Source: Nansenia antarctica
Taxonomy: Eukaryota; Chordata; Actinopteri; Argentiniformes; Microstomatidae
Direction: 5' to 3'
Length of the DNA: 64,000 nt
NCBI GenBank assembly: GCA_963989245.1
Contig: OZ022349.1
Location: 32,556,393-32,620,392 of the forward strand
Below are positions 21,061-34,000 of the stretch, in pieces. Every line of letters begins with the position of its first letter. Positions within the stretch are counted from its first letter, which is position 1. Made by a program: the position numbers and the translations under genes. The notes under the pieces are model-generated. The model had not been told where the DNA came from, did no database searches, and saw nothing but the letters and a program-made list of their open reading frames with translations.

Positions 21061-21464
21061 TGTTTGGCTAATCCATGGGAGGGTATTTGATTGGGAGTTT
21101 ATTTTATTGTTTGATTCATTTGATTGGGTAAAAGTATGCATGCAGAGAGTGATTGGCTTAGATAGAAATGGGGGCGGGCTTAATGGAGGTAATCTGGGTG
21201 GCAGGGAATCGGAATGACAGTGTGAAGAGAGATGGGAGTTGGTAAGGAGTTCTGTATGATTGTGTAGCTTGTTAAATCTTTTTCTGTTAGTTTGTTCACT
21301 GTTTATTTACATGTACTGATATCAATGTGTTGTGTTTAGTTTTACAATCTGTTTAATAGATGAAGAAGGAAATCAAACCGAATTGTGTCAGTCTCATCAT
21401 TTCACCCGTACTGCCGGAGCAAGCAGAGGATTCGCCATCAGCTAACTAGAGGGAGAGCTGAACA
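21061..21464 (+). repeat. 3' LTR of the BEL/Pao element (intact)
   Basis: 404 bp, TG...CA. It is uninterrupted and so shows the site into which the Academ-like element went in the other LTR. The right CTGTG duplication follows at 21465-21469. Confidence 0.9.
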
Positions 21465-21469
21465 CTGTG

Positions 21470-22230
21470 GTTTTGCTGTGGTCTGACAGGGGTGTTAATG
21501 GGCTGATTGTGAACGCTCTGAGAGACACCAGGCTAAGGTCAGTGATGAAGTAATCTACTGTACTGTTACCCAGAGATGAGCTGTAGGTGTACCTACCATA
21601 GGAGTCTCCTCGAAGCCTACCGTTGACTATGTACAGTCCCAGTGAACGACAGAGCTGTAGGAGTTGTGACCCATGTTTGTTTGTTGCCTTGTCGTAGCTG
21701 TGTCTGGGAGGGCATATTGGGGAGGGGATGTTACCACCTCCTGGTAGGTGTTTGTCACCCTGTGTGCTGAGAGTGTCAGGTTCTCGTCCTGTCCTGGCGT
21801 TGAGGTCTCCACAGACTACAATGTGACCACAGGACTGGAAATGGTTAATTTCCTCCTCTAGGATGGAGAACATGTCATCTTTAAAATATGGGGATTCAAT
21901 TGGGGGGATGTATGTAGCACACAGGAGGATATTTTTCTCGGTTGAGGTAAGTTCCTTATTTATTTCTAGCCATACAGTATGTAGAAAGCTCCTGTTTTGA
22001 TTGGCGTGATGGAGTGAGAGAGTTCTAATTTGTGCCATATTAGGATACCTCCCGAGTCTCGTCCCTGTCTGATCCCAGGTAGCTTGGTGGATGGTACTAC
22101 CAGCTCTCTATAGTTGGCGGGACAGCCAGTGGGACCATCTCCTCTATACCATGTCTCCTGTAGGATAATTATGTCTGTGTTTGAAATTTCTTTCGTGAAG
22201 TCTGGGTTTCTGCTCTTAATGCCAAAGGCA

Positions 22231-22236
<6 letters not shown>
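21470..22236 (-). pseudogene. LINE endonuclease region (5' piece of the split LINE)
   Basis: Minus-strand pieces show ILQETWYRGDGP (catalytic Glu block) near 22140, ATYIPPIESP, VVCGDLNARTG (Asp/Asn block) near 21810, and PLTPLSDHSKT (catalytic Asp-His block) near 21490. One frame change sits near 22000-22030, where two overlapping frames share the sequence. The BEL insertion cuts just after the SDHS block. The 5' edge runs into (CT)n at 22236 with no ORF1 seen, so the copy may be slightly 5' truncated. Confidence 0.75.
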
Positions 22237-22296
<60 letters not shown>

Positions 22297-22334
22297 GACA
22301 GACATCCTCTCTCTCTATCTCTCTCTCTCTCTCT
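22237..22334. repeat. (CT)n satellite block with CTGACAGACA
   Basis: Continuation of the tract at 4302-4789 on the other side of the LINE. It contains TCTCCTGACAGACATC. Confidence 0.9.
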
Positions 22335-23064
<730 letters not shown>

Positions 23065-23893
23065 AGCCCAATTTATGCTTCTGCGTAAAATTGACGGCGT
23101 AGGCTATGGCGTAGCTTGCGTAGCCCCGCAGCCTACGCCGTAGGCTACGGTGTAGATTGACGCGCACCTCTCCAAAAATGTAACTACGCGGCAATGCCTA
23201 TGCAACCGTAAGCACTGTGATTGGTCCGCTTGGTAGCACATGATTACGACATGATTACGACTCTCTCGTCGGCCAAAATGCGGAAGCCATGACAGAAATG
23301 TCATTTACTTTTTCTGTAATTACTAATAAAGATTTGAAAAATTATGATAACCATCGTATTATCTTAGTTTAATGTCATTTCAATGCATCATAGAACTTTA
23401 ATTTACAAAAAGCATTAAAAACAAATCGCTATTATGCCGCTTTGAGTACACCGTTCCAACGGAGCGCCCTATGGAAGCGTCAAGCACAGCCTTCCTATAA
23501 GGAGCGCAATTCACATTTACGAGATGTACAATCCTGTTTATTTAGAAATAAATTATTAGTTACAGGGAGCCCCCATGGCTGTTCGTTGGGTTTAAATTAT
23601 ATTTATGATAGACATATTTAATGTAAATGTAATTTACCTTTTCTGTAATTACTTATTAATAAAGATTTGATTTTATATGATAACCATCGTATTATCTTAG
23701 TTTAATGTAATTTCAATGCATTATGGACATTTTCTTTACAACAAGAATAACAAGAAAAATTGCGATTATGCCACTATGAGTACACCGTTCCAACGGAGCG
23801 GATCAACGCGATGCAGAAGTATAAATTAGGATAGCCCTTGCGTATGCTACGGCGTAGAAGCGCGTAAATTCGACGCAGAAGCATAAATCGGCT
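23065..23893. mobile_element. Harbinger-like MITE
   Basis: The ends are imperfect inverted repeats around ATTTATGCTTCTGCGT, followed by GC-rich subterminal repeats (GGCGTAGGCTA, CTACGCCGTAG). There are two diverged copies of an internal segment with GATAACCATCGTATTATC (near 23345 and 23680). No transposase is present. Assignment rests on overall style; the duplication cannot be read inside (CT)n. Confidence 0.6.
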
Positions 23894-23948
23894 TCTCTCT
23901 CTCTCCTGACAGACAGTCTCTCTCTCTCTCTCTCTCTCCTGACAGACA
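23894..23948. repeat. (CT)n satellite block with CTGACAGACA
   Basis: Last visible part of the satellite tract that begins at 4302. Confidence 0.85.
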
Positions 23949-24073
23949 GCGGTCTCGTAGGTCTGGTCCAGCCCATGCTCTGGGACTACAGCCCTTCTCT
24001 GGATGTGCAGAACACTGGTAATTATGTTTCAAAACACATCAAGTTTGACAGAAATCATGTAAAAAAATGTATA

Positions 24074-25665
24074 CACTACCGTTCAAAGGTTTGGGGTCAC
24101 TTAGACATTTCCTTATTTTTGAAAGAAAAGCACAGTTTTTTTCAATGAAGATAACATTAAATTAATCAGAAATACACTCTATACATTGTTAATGTGGAAA
24201 ATTACTATTCTAGCTGCAAACATCTGGTTTTTAATGGAATATCTACATAGGTGTGTAGAGGCCCATTTCCAGCAACCATCACTCCAGTGTTCTAATGGTA
24301 CATTGTGTTTGCTAATCGCGTTAAAACGCTAATGGATGATTAGAAAAACCTTGAAAACCCTTGTGCAATTACGTTAGCACAGCTGAAAATGGTCTTGCTG
24401 GTTAGAGAAGCTATAAAACTGGCCTTCCTTTGAGCTAGTTGAGTATCTGGAGCATCACATTTTTGTGGGTTCGATTATACTCTCAAAATGGCCAGAAAAA
24501 GAGAACTTTCATATGAAACTCGACAGTCTATTCTTGTTCTTAGAAATTAAGGCTATTCCATGTGAGAAATTGCCAAGAAACGGAACATATCCTACGGTGT
24601 GTACTAGTCCCTTCAGAGAACAGCACCAACAGGCTCTAACCAGAGTAGAAAGAGAAGTGGGAGGCCCCAGTGCACAACTGAGCAAGAAGACACGTACATT
24701 AGAGTCTCTAGTTTGAGAAATAGACGCCTCACAGGTCCTGAACCTGCAGCTTCAACAAATGGTACCCGCAAAACGCCAGTGTCAACGTCTACAGTGAAGA
24801 GGCGACTCCGAGATGCTGGCCTTCTAGGCAGAGTGGCAAAGAAAAAGCCATATCTGAGACTGGCCAATAAAAGGAAAAGATTAATATGGGCAAAAGAACA
24901 CAGACATTGGACAGAGGAAGATTGGAAAAAAGTGTTATGGACAGACAAATCGAAGTTTGAGGTGTTTTGATCACACAGAAGAACATTTGTGAGATGCAGA
25001 ACAAGTGAAAAGATGCTGGAAGAGTGCCTGACGCCATCTGTCAAGCATGGTGGAGGTAATGTGATGGTCATGGTGCTGGTAATGTAGGAGATGTGTACAT
25101 GGTAAAAGGGATTTTGAATAAGGAAGGCTATCACTAAATTTTGCAACGCCATGCCATACCCTGTGGACAGCACTTGATTGGAGCCAATTTCCTCCTACAA
25201 CAGGACAATGACCCAAAGCACACCTCCAAATTATGCAAGAACTATTTAGGGAAGAAGCAGGCAGCTAGTATTCTGTCTGTAATGGAGTGGCCAGCGGAGT
25301 CACCAGATCTCAACCCCATTGAGCTGTTGTGGGAGCAGCTTGACCGTATGGTATGCAAGAAGTGCCTATCAAGCCAATCCAACTTGTGGGAGGTGCTTCA
25401 GGAAGCGTGGGGTGAAATTTCTTCAGATTACCTCAACAAATTAACAGCTAGAATGCCAAAAGTCTGCAATGCTGTAATTTCTGCAAAGGGAGCATTATTT
25501 GACGAAAGCAAAGTTTGAAGGCCAAAATTATTATTTCAAATAAAAATCATTATTTCTAACCTTGTCAATGTCTTGACTATATTTTCTATTCATTTTGCAA
25601 CTCATTTGATAAATAAAAGTGTGAGTTTTCATGGAAAACACGAAATTGTGCGTTCAAAAGTTTGG
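24074..25665 (+). pseudogene. Tc1/mariner element with broken transposase
   Basis: The left end CACTACCGTTCAAAGG is preceded by TA. The transposase frame starts near 24487 (MARKREL-type) and is broken by several stops and frame changes. Recognisable parts are the DNA-binding region (VSTSTVKRRLRDAGL), WTDKSKFEVF (first Asp, near 24940), QQDNDPKHTSK (second Asp, near 25200) and SPDLNPIELLWEQLDR (Glu, near 25315): a DD34E triad. The right end is atypical, since a TTCAAAAGTTTGG piece occurs near 25652 but the mirror of the left end is not complete. Non-functional. Confidence 0.85.
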
Positions 25666-25781
25666 AAACATTATTTTGGTTGATTAATCCTCCCCTTTAA
25701 TAATACCAATTGGTATTGTATTTTATATCGTTGGAAAGCCTGATTAGTCACCTTGTACCTCGTTGTAAACTTGTAAGGATC

Positions 25782-26519
25782 GCATTCATGGAATGAGCAA
25801 CACAGCTAAACCTGTGGGTAGCGGCTAAAAAATATTTGCCAAAATCCCCTATATTCTTCTGTTGGTATTCACTCTCGTTTTGAGTTGCTTGGTGGATTGG
25901 ATGATTGCACTCTCCCACAGTAATAAGGAAGAAACAACACATATTGTCAATTTTTACACTTTATTCATTTTACACTGTCAGGGACCTCAGTAGTGTGTGT
26001 AAGATCCATACGCTGTCACAACAGCTTGGCACCTCCTCCTCATGCTGGTCACCAGCCTGGTCACACACTGCTGTGGGACAGCATCCCATTCCTCAACTAG
26101 GATTTGCCGCAAGTCAGCCAACATGGTTGCCTTGGTCACTCTGGCACGTACAGCACGCCCAAGCTGATCCCACAAGTGTTCAATTGGGTTGAGGTCTGGA
26201 CTCACAGCAGGCCATTCCACCCTCTCCACTCCCAAATTCTGGAGGTGCTCTGTGATGATCCTGGCTCTGTGGGGGCGAGCGTTGTCATCCTGGAGGATGG
26301 AGTTAGGTCCCAGAATCTGGAGATATGGGATCGCCACTTGCCCCAGAATATCATTCCTGTCAATTAGGTGCCATTCAGGTGCCAGTCACACACCTGTGAC
26401 TGACATACACCTGCCAGCACTTGAAGCTCAAAACGAGAGTTTTATATTGCAGGGGATTTTGGCAAAACATTTTGGCCCGCTATCCACACGTTTAGCTGTG
26501 TTACTCATTCCACGAATGC
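25782..26519 (-). mobile_element. Internally deleted Tc1-like element
   Basis: Inverted repeats start GCATTCATGGAATGAG and end with the complement CTCATTCCACGAATGC (about 60 bp or more of pairing, including AACACAGCTAAAC). Inside, on the minus strand, only the 3' half of a transposase remains (LQDDNARPHRA, second Asp; SPDLNPIEHLWDQLGR, Glu), frame 26337-25987. The family differs from the neighbour at 24074-25665. The 5' half is deleted, so it is non-autonomous. Confidence 0.8.
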
Positions 26520-26549
26520 AGGAGTTTATAACATAGCTAGTGTTTATCA

Positions 26550-26822
26550 GACTCTCTCTCTCTCCCTCTCTCTCCCTCTCTCTCTCTCTCTCCCTCTTCC
26601 TCCCTCTCTCTCTCTACCTCTTCCTCCCTCTCTCTCCCTCTCTCTCTCTCTCCCTCTTCCTCCCTCTCTCTCCCTCTCTCTCTCTCCCCCTCTCTCTCTC
26701 TCTCCCTCTTCCTCCCTCTCTTTCTCTCTCTCTCCCTTTCTCTCTCTCTCTCCCTCTCTCTCTCCCTCTCTCCCTCTCCCACTCTCTCTCCCTCTCTCTC
26801 CCTCTCATTCTCTCTCTCTCCC

Positions 26823-26860
<38 letters not shown>

Positions 26861-26862
26861 AG
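26550..26862. repeat. Pyrimidine tract CTCTCCCTC, intronic
   Basis: About 310 bp of CT with CCC and TTCC interruptions, pyrimidine on the plus (HEXD sense) strand. It ends about 110 bp before the HEXD exon. Confidence 0.95.
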
Positions 26863-26972
26863 GTTGGCAGCAAAACACTCTGACTGTTGTACTTTACATG
26901 TGAACTCTTTCAAAGTCATCCGTCATGTTTGACATTGTAAACGGTTGGTCTCCTCTCTGCTCTGCTCTCCAG

Positions 26973-27171
26973 TGTCCCTGCTGGAGAAGTACCATAGTGC
27001 AGGTCTGACCCAGTTGTGGGCCGCCAGCGCCTTTAAGGGCTCCACCAGCGTCCACGCCTGCGTGACCGGCACCCAGAGACACGTGGACAACCACCTGCAG
27101 TGGCTCAGGGTGGCGGCTGCCTTACCTGCTGACGTACAGCTGCTGGGCGTCGCCCTCACGGGCTGGCAGAG
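26973..27171 (+). CDS. HEXD: HEXD exon (a)
   Basis: Acceptor CTCTCCAG, donor CAGAG/GTGAGA. Enters in phase with two bases of a codon (Val) and leaves AG of an Arg codon. Encodes VSLLEKYHSAGLTQLWAASA onward, ending at the GWQ of LTGWQR. Confidence 0.92.
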
Positions 27172-29165
27172 GTGAGACTGTGGGGACGGGCGTGCGTTCC
27201 TAAAATACTCTCAATAAAGACCTGTCTGTCGGTCTTGTCTGTCGGTCTTGTCTGTCTGTCTGTCTTTCGGTCTTGTCTGTCTGTCTGCCTGTCTGTCTGT
27301 CTGTCTGTCTGGGCCAAGGAACCGTTCTGGTTTGCGTTTGCGAACCAAGCCTGGAACCGGCCGGCGCGAAAATAAATTGGTTCGGAGCCTGAAAAGTTGG
27401 TTCTCAAGCGGGAACCAGAAAATAGAAAATGTCATCTAATCTAAATCATTAGTGATAAAAATGTGTATTTTCATCATTCTCTCTATCTTCACACGCGCAA
27501 ACGTGAACTTCGTAAGCCTTCTATTCCAGTATTGGAGCAGCTGGTTAGTAAGAGAATGCGTGTAGAAAGTGTCTTTTGTTTTGTTTGATACTAAATAGTG
27601 TTTATTTCAGATACTGTAGTGGAAGATATTATCCTCATTTCCAGTGAAGTAGCTGCCATCTTGTTGTGACATTTTTGTTAATCCCGTCCCTTCATCACCC
27701 AGCGTTGATGACGCGGATGGTTCTGGTTACACTGGTATGAACGTGGGCCAAGGTTCTGAGGTTTCAGCACGCAAACAGAAGCCCTATGCACCCCGGGGTT
27801 CTCTCTGACCCATTTCATCAGTTCATTTCATCAGTTCATTTCATCAGTTCATTTCCCAAAGTAAAAAACCCTCGGTGTGCTCCGATGCTCTCAGAAAGTA
27901 TTTAGGAACGCACCCTTTGAGGGAACTCACTCGGTTCTAATCTGTTGTTTTGCCAGGTATGACCACATGTCAGTGCTGTGTGAGCTGCTCCCCCTCGCCT
28001 TGCCCTGCCTGGCCTCCTGTCTGCAGACTCTCAGCCACGGTCAGACCAGCAACCACTCACTCAGTCACTTAATCAACCACTCACTCAGTCACTTAATCAA
28101 TCACTCACTCAGTCACTTAATCAATCACTCACTCAGTCACTTAATCAACCACTCACTCAGTCACTTAATCAATCACTCACCCAGTCACTTAATCACTCAC
28201 TCATTCACTTAATCAATCACTCACTCAGTCACTTAATCAATCAGTCACTCAGTCACTTAATCAATCACTCACTCAGTCACTTAATCAATCAGTCACTCAG
28301 TCACTTAATCAACCACTCACTCAGTCACTTAATCAACCACTCACTCAGTCACTTAATCAATCACTCACTCAGTCACTTAATCAATCACTCACTCAGTCAC
28401 TTAATCAACCACTCAATCGATCAGTTAACCAATCAACCAGTCAGTCACTCAATTAATCAATTAACCAGTCAGTCAGTTAGTCAGTCAGTCGGTCAGTCAC
28501 TCAATATCTTTAATCAGGAATGTACAATATACAATACATTCTCCACCCTCTTTCTCTCTCACCATTGGTCATCATCACTATCGTAAGATCAGATCAGATC
28601 AGATCAGATTCAACTTTATTGTCATTGCAGAGTACAAATGGTTAGTGTGTCTTTTTCATCCTCAATGCGTGTGGTCTTGCGGTGGTGGTGGTGTCACCAT
28701 CCAGGTCACTTCAGCCCAGAGGTCCAGACCAGCGTAGCCCAGAGTCTGGGGATGTCCACGGTGGAGGTGGAGGGCCTGGGGATGTCCACGGTGGAGGTGG
28801 AGGGCCTGGGGATGTCCACAGTGGAGGTGGAGGGCCTGGGGATGTCTACGGTGGAGGTGGAGGGCCTGGTGGAGAGGTGAGAGCACCTGTTAAACATCAA
28901 ACATCATCTGAAGAAGAGAGTGTGTGAAAAACATTATAGATCCAGATGTCAATCCATGAAATGAATGATCCTGTCTGTCGGTCTGTCGGTCTGTCGGTCT
29001 GTCGGTCTGTCTGTCGGTCGGTTGGTCTTGTCTGTCTGTCTATCGGTCTTGTCTGCCTGTCTGTCTGTCTGTATGTCGGTCTTGTCTGTCTGTCTGTCTT
29101 GTCTGTCTGTCTGTCGGTCTTGTCTGTCTTGTCTGTCTGCCTGCCTGTCTGCCTGTCTGTCTGCC

Positions 29166-29206
<41 letters not shown>

Positions 29207-29468
29207 GTCTGTCTGTCTGCCTGTCTGTCTGTCTGCCTGTCTGCCTGCCTGTCTGTCTGCCTGTCTGCCTGCCTGTCTGTCTGCCTGCCTGTCTGTCTGT
29301 CCGCCCGTGCCCCAGCCCCTCTGCAGGTGCAGCGTGTGTGTATGCTGGGAGGAGGCTGGCTGAGAAGGTGGTGGACTTAACGGCACTTCTCCAATCAGAG
29401 CAGCTCCACCATTTTGAAAACAACATGTAAGTTAGAAGACTGTGTGTGTGACTGTGACTGGTGGACAG

Positions 29469-29504
<36 letters not shown>

Positions 29505-30508
29505 TAATAATAATAATAACTTTTATTTGTATAGCGCTTTTCCTGCAAACGTTGCCGCTCAAAGTGCTCCAATCATTATATAATCATTATTTAATTATTT
29601 AGTCATTTAAAGGCAAGAAATATGGGTTTTTAGTCTTGACTTGAACATAATGTGCTGAGGTTGCATCCCTAATGTAAACTGGCAGTGCATTCCACAATCT
29701 GGGTGCATAAAATGAGAATGCAGCCTCACCAAATCTCTTCTTTTATACATGTGGTACACAGAGAAAACCAGCGTCAGAAGACCTGAGAGCTCTATTGGGC
29801 TGATATGCTAGCAAAAGGTCTGAACATATTCTGGTGCTATGCCAGTGAGAGCTTTATAAACAAGCAGAAGGATCTTGAAATCTATTCTGAACTTAACAGG
29901 AAGCCAGTGTAGAGTCTCTAAAATAGGAGTTATATGAGCTCGTCTGCTTGTTTTGGATAAAACTCTTGCTGCTGCATTTTGGACTAATTGCAGCTGGCTT
30001 TCTTCGGAAGACCAGAAAAGAGACTGTTACAATAGTCCAAACTGGTAATAACAAAAGCATGCATTAACACTTCTGCATCAGCTTGCCAGAGAAAATGTCT
30101 AACTTTTGCAATATTCCCTAGATGATAAAATGTCATGTCACATCTAGATTGTTAGCTTCATGTTTGCAGTAGACTGTGTATGACTGTGACTGGTGGACAG
30201 ATGATTCACTTACTTAGTCAAATGTATCTTCTGTAAGTTGCTTTGGATTTTTACATTTACATTTTTGGCATTTAGCAGACGCCTTATTCCAAAGCGACTT
30301 ACAATCAATATAAAGGCGTCTGCTAAATGCCCCCAAAAATGTAAATGTAAAAGGGGAATGGACACAGGAACACAAAGACATGTTTCGACACCCCCTGGAA
30401 CATTATTTGCTCTGAGAACTTTCGCTATGAGTAAAATTGTTGTCACTAACCTTTGAGCTCTCTCTCTCTCTCTGTCTCGCTCTCCCTCTGTCTCTCTCTC
30501 TGTCTCTC

Positions 30509-30567
<59 letters not shown>

Positions 30568-30614
30568 GTCTCTCTCTCTCTCTCTGTCTTTCTCTCTGTC
30601 TCGCTCCCCCTCTG

Positions 30615-30647
<33 letters not shown>

Positions 30648-30781
30648 ATTTCTCTCTCCCCCTCTAAAATTGTTGTCACTAACCTTTGAGCTCTCTCTGT
30701 CTCGCTCCCCCTCTGTCTCTCTCTCTCTCTGTCTCTCTGTCTCTCTGTCTTTCTCTCTCTCTGTCTCTCTATCTCTCTCTG

Positions 30782-30820
<39 letters not shown>

Positions 30821-30975
30821 GTCGCTCTCTCTCTCTTTCTCTCTCTCCCTCTCTCTCTCTGTCTCTCTGTCTTTCTCTCTCTCTCTGTCTCTGAGGGATC
30901 ATCAGAACACAATGCATCAGTCAGTGTGAATATGTGTGTGGTACACTCTTTGGCATCTATCATGGGAGCTAAATA

Positions 30976-31057
<82 letters not shown>

Positions 31058-34000
31058 TAGGTATGTGAGAGGGTGGCTCTCTCCATATCACAGGCAGAGG
31101 AAGATGGCCAACCCTCTGATCGCTCAGCAGATTCAGAGTCAAGCCCAGACGTAAGACGCCTCTCGCTGTTATATTGAGCATAAAACACGGAGTAAGATGT
31201 CAGACTGTCTACTAACTGTTGTCTGCTTGTAAAACCGAACAAACCAAGCCAAAACCTGTGGTCTCTCTCTCATCCCATTCCTTCTCTCTTCTGCCCCCCC
31301 CTCTGCTATTCCATCCCCCCTTCCTTTTGTGCCTCCTTCTCTCCACCCTTCCTCCCTCTTTCCCAAACCTCTCAAAATCCACCCTTTCCACCCTTTCTTT
31401 CTCCTCCTCTATCGTTGTCCTGTCTCCCCTTGTCCTCTCCTCCACCCTGCTTCCCCCCTTCCCCCCCCCCTTTCCTTCCTTCCTCATCCATCTCTTCCTC
31501 CATCTCCCCCCCCCCCCTCTGCTCTGAGAGGTTTCGCTATGAGTAAAATAGTTGTCGCTAACCTTTGAGCTCTCTCAATTTTAAAGGGCTTTATTGGCAT
31601 GGGAAACATACATTTACATTAACAAAGTGTGTGAAGTGTGAAGATAAAAACAAAAAGAAAAAGAATGTAATGTACATACAATTATACTAGAATAAATAAA
31701 TAAACAATTTAAATTCTTATGGTGGTTTTATCCCATTTGATGTCCTTTTCTATCACAGCAGCTAACAAATCTTGCTGCTGTGTTTGCACATTGCTGTACC
31801 TCACCCAGTAGATATGGTAGCCTTTCGACATTGGTCAAGTCCTCAAAGTCTCCCTGGATGTTGGTGATCAGTGGGAAGTATGTGTCCCTGATGTCCTTGT
31901 ACAGCTGGCAGGTAGTTAAAAAGTGCAGCTCTGTTTCCACCTGGTTTTGTGTGCAGTGGGTGCACAGTCTGTCTGGTCTGGGGAGCCAGGTCTGCCTGTG
32001 GCGGCCTCTCTCCATGGCCAGGCTGTGTTCACTGAGTCTGTACATAGTCAAGGATTTCCTTAGTTTTGGGTCTGTCACAGTACTCAGGTATTCTGCCACT
32101 GTGTATTTTCTGTTTAGGGCCAAATAGCATTCCAATTTGCTCTGGTTTTTGGTTGATTCTTGCCAATGTGTCAGGTAATTTTCTTTTAGTTTTCTTATAA
32201 TTTGGTTTAGTCTAATAGGTGGCTCTGCTTGTGACTGTGAGAGTCCCAGAACCAGCTGGCTGAGGGGGCATCTCCCTAGAGTCTCTCTGTGGGTAAGGGT
32301 TAGGGTTAGGGTTCATCTCCCTAGAGTCTCTCTGTGGGTAAGGGTAAGGGTTAGGGTTAGGGTTCATCTCCCTAGATGCCCAATCCCGATTCTCTTTTTT
32401 ACCACTTCGGCTCGTTTTGGAGTCACTCGTTTTGGAGTCACTCGTTTTGGAGTCACTCGTTTTGGAGCCGTAGCCGTAGTGGTTCCCCGGGGGAAATGGG
32501 ACAACCCTTCACTAATACGTCATCCGTAGTGTAATGAATGGGTTAATTCATAGTCAGGACAGCGCATGCGCCTAAGAGAGAGTTCATGATATACCAGAAG
32601 GTGACTGACAGGTGTCGAGAGAACCGAAGTAAACTGGTTATACCTTTGTTGAACCCAGACTCAAGTGTCTTATTATTCTATGTCCAAGTGACATTACACG
32701 TAGTATCGTAGAAAAGCATTGACGCTCGCGATTCATTCACAACTTGAATGAACTTGAACGCTATCAATCGATCAAACAAGTCATCAAATAAAAAAGAACA
32801 ATGCTTCATTATCAGACCATGACAGAATAAGCTCTAACCTGTATGAAACCTGTGCTCCTACCCTGCCAGTCTGCACTGATTTAGGACAACAGTGCAACAA
32901 CTTCGAGGCTGAACTTTAGTTACATTTACGGTGTCATATGCCATCAAAGGGAAACATGGAAAAATGCATGACTTACTGATTTAATTTTATGACGTTACGA
33001 AATCCGATGTGACAGGAACGCTGGAGAAACAGCCGCTGTCCACTGCATTAGTTAACTACATATATAATAGTACATAATAACAACTGCTCGGATTAGATTG
33101 CCGGTTGTTTTGGTATAATAACAACTATAGCGTCATATACCACCAAGGGGGGGAAATTCGCGCCTATCATGCTGTCAAACACCACAGGTAATAATTTATT
33201 TCTAAATAAACATGATTGTACATCTCTGAAATGGAAATCGCGCTGTGCTTGACACTTCCAGCCTGTGCTTGACACTTCCAGCCTGTGACAAACGCGCAGA
33301 TATGAGTGCTCCGGTCTGTCCTGCTGGCTCCGGTGTCCTGAGTGCGCTGGACTGTGAAACTTTCTATGTTAAGCATAGGCACAGCACCTCGACATAAAAG
33401 CGATTTATTTTGTTATGCTTGTTATAAAGAAAAGGTCTATAATGCAATTATATAACCCATCAACAATTTTACATAATAACAACTGCTCGGATAGGATTGC
33501 GGGTTGTTTTGGTTTAATACGTGCCATAGCTGTAAATAAAACATGGACATAGGTAATCAAATCATCAAATCAAATCAAATTTTATTTGTATAGCGCATTT
33601 CTTACAAGATGCAACTCAATGCGCTTCACACAATGAAAATGTTCAGTCAATCAGTCAATCAATCAATACTGACAGAGCCGCGAGCAGGCAAAAGTAAAAA
33701 CCTGTATACTATGTAGCCAGGAAAAAATTCCCTTGCAGCCCTCTACCAATAGAGCGACTACTAGCCAGTTTGCCTACCAGTACCCAGCGGTCCCCAAGGG
33801 GAGGCCAAGGACCATCGGCACAAAGCAAGCAAGCAAGGGCAAAAACCTGTACACCATGTATCCAGGAACAATTCCTTGCATATTATCGGCGTACACTCTG
33901 TCCATAAATTTAGTGTTATATTTGCATCGTTCTGCATCCGGATGGTCACAGGTCCTGCCAAAAGAGAATCTTAGGCACAGTTATGATGCAACAACACAAT

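Larger units (their letters stand above)
9589..21464 (+). mobile_element. BEL/Pao LTR retrotransposon with a DNA transposon in its 5' LTR
   Basis: Two 404-bp LTRs (TGTTTGGC...GCTGAACA) bound the element, with the 5-bp duplication CTGTG on both sides. I see no mismatch between the LTRs by eye, which points to a recent insertion. The 5' LTR is split into 9589-9689 and 15051-15353 by the transposon at 9690-15047. Internal parts are a leader (15354-16248), one long gag-pol frame (16249-20994), and a short 3' stretch ending in the purine-rich AACAAGTGGGAGG before the 3' LTR. It lies inside the LINE endonuclease region. Confidence 0.9.
4790..22236 (-). mobile_element. Near full-length non-LTR retrotransposon, split by nested insertions
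   Basis: Three minus-strand pieces join in order with no lost coding sequence: endonuclease (22236-21470), linker (9583-8986) and reverse transcriptase plus C-terminal Cys-rich region with 3' end (7043-4790). The gaps are a BEL/Pao element (9589-21464, with CTGTG duplication) and a MITE-like element (7044-8985). An independent copy at 31573-36112 lacks the MITE and gives the empty-site sequence for that junction. Domain order EN-RT-CCHC-like tail is that of APE-type LINEs. The clade (I/Nimb-like or other) is not assigned. Both outer ends lie in the (CT)n-CTGACAGACA satellite. Confidence 0.8.
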
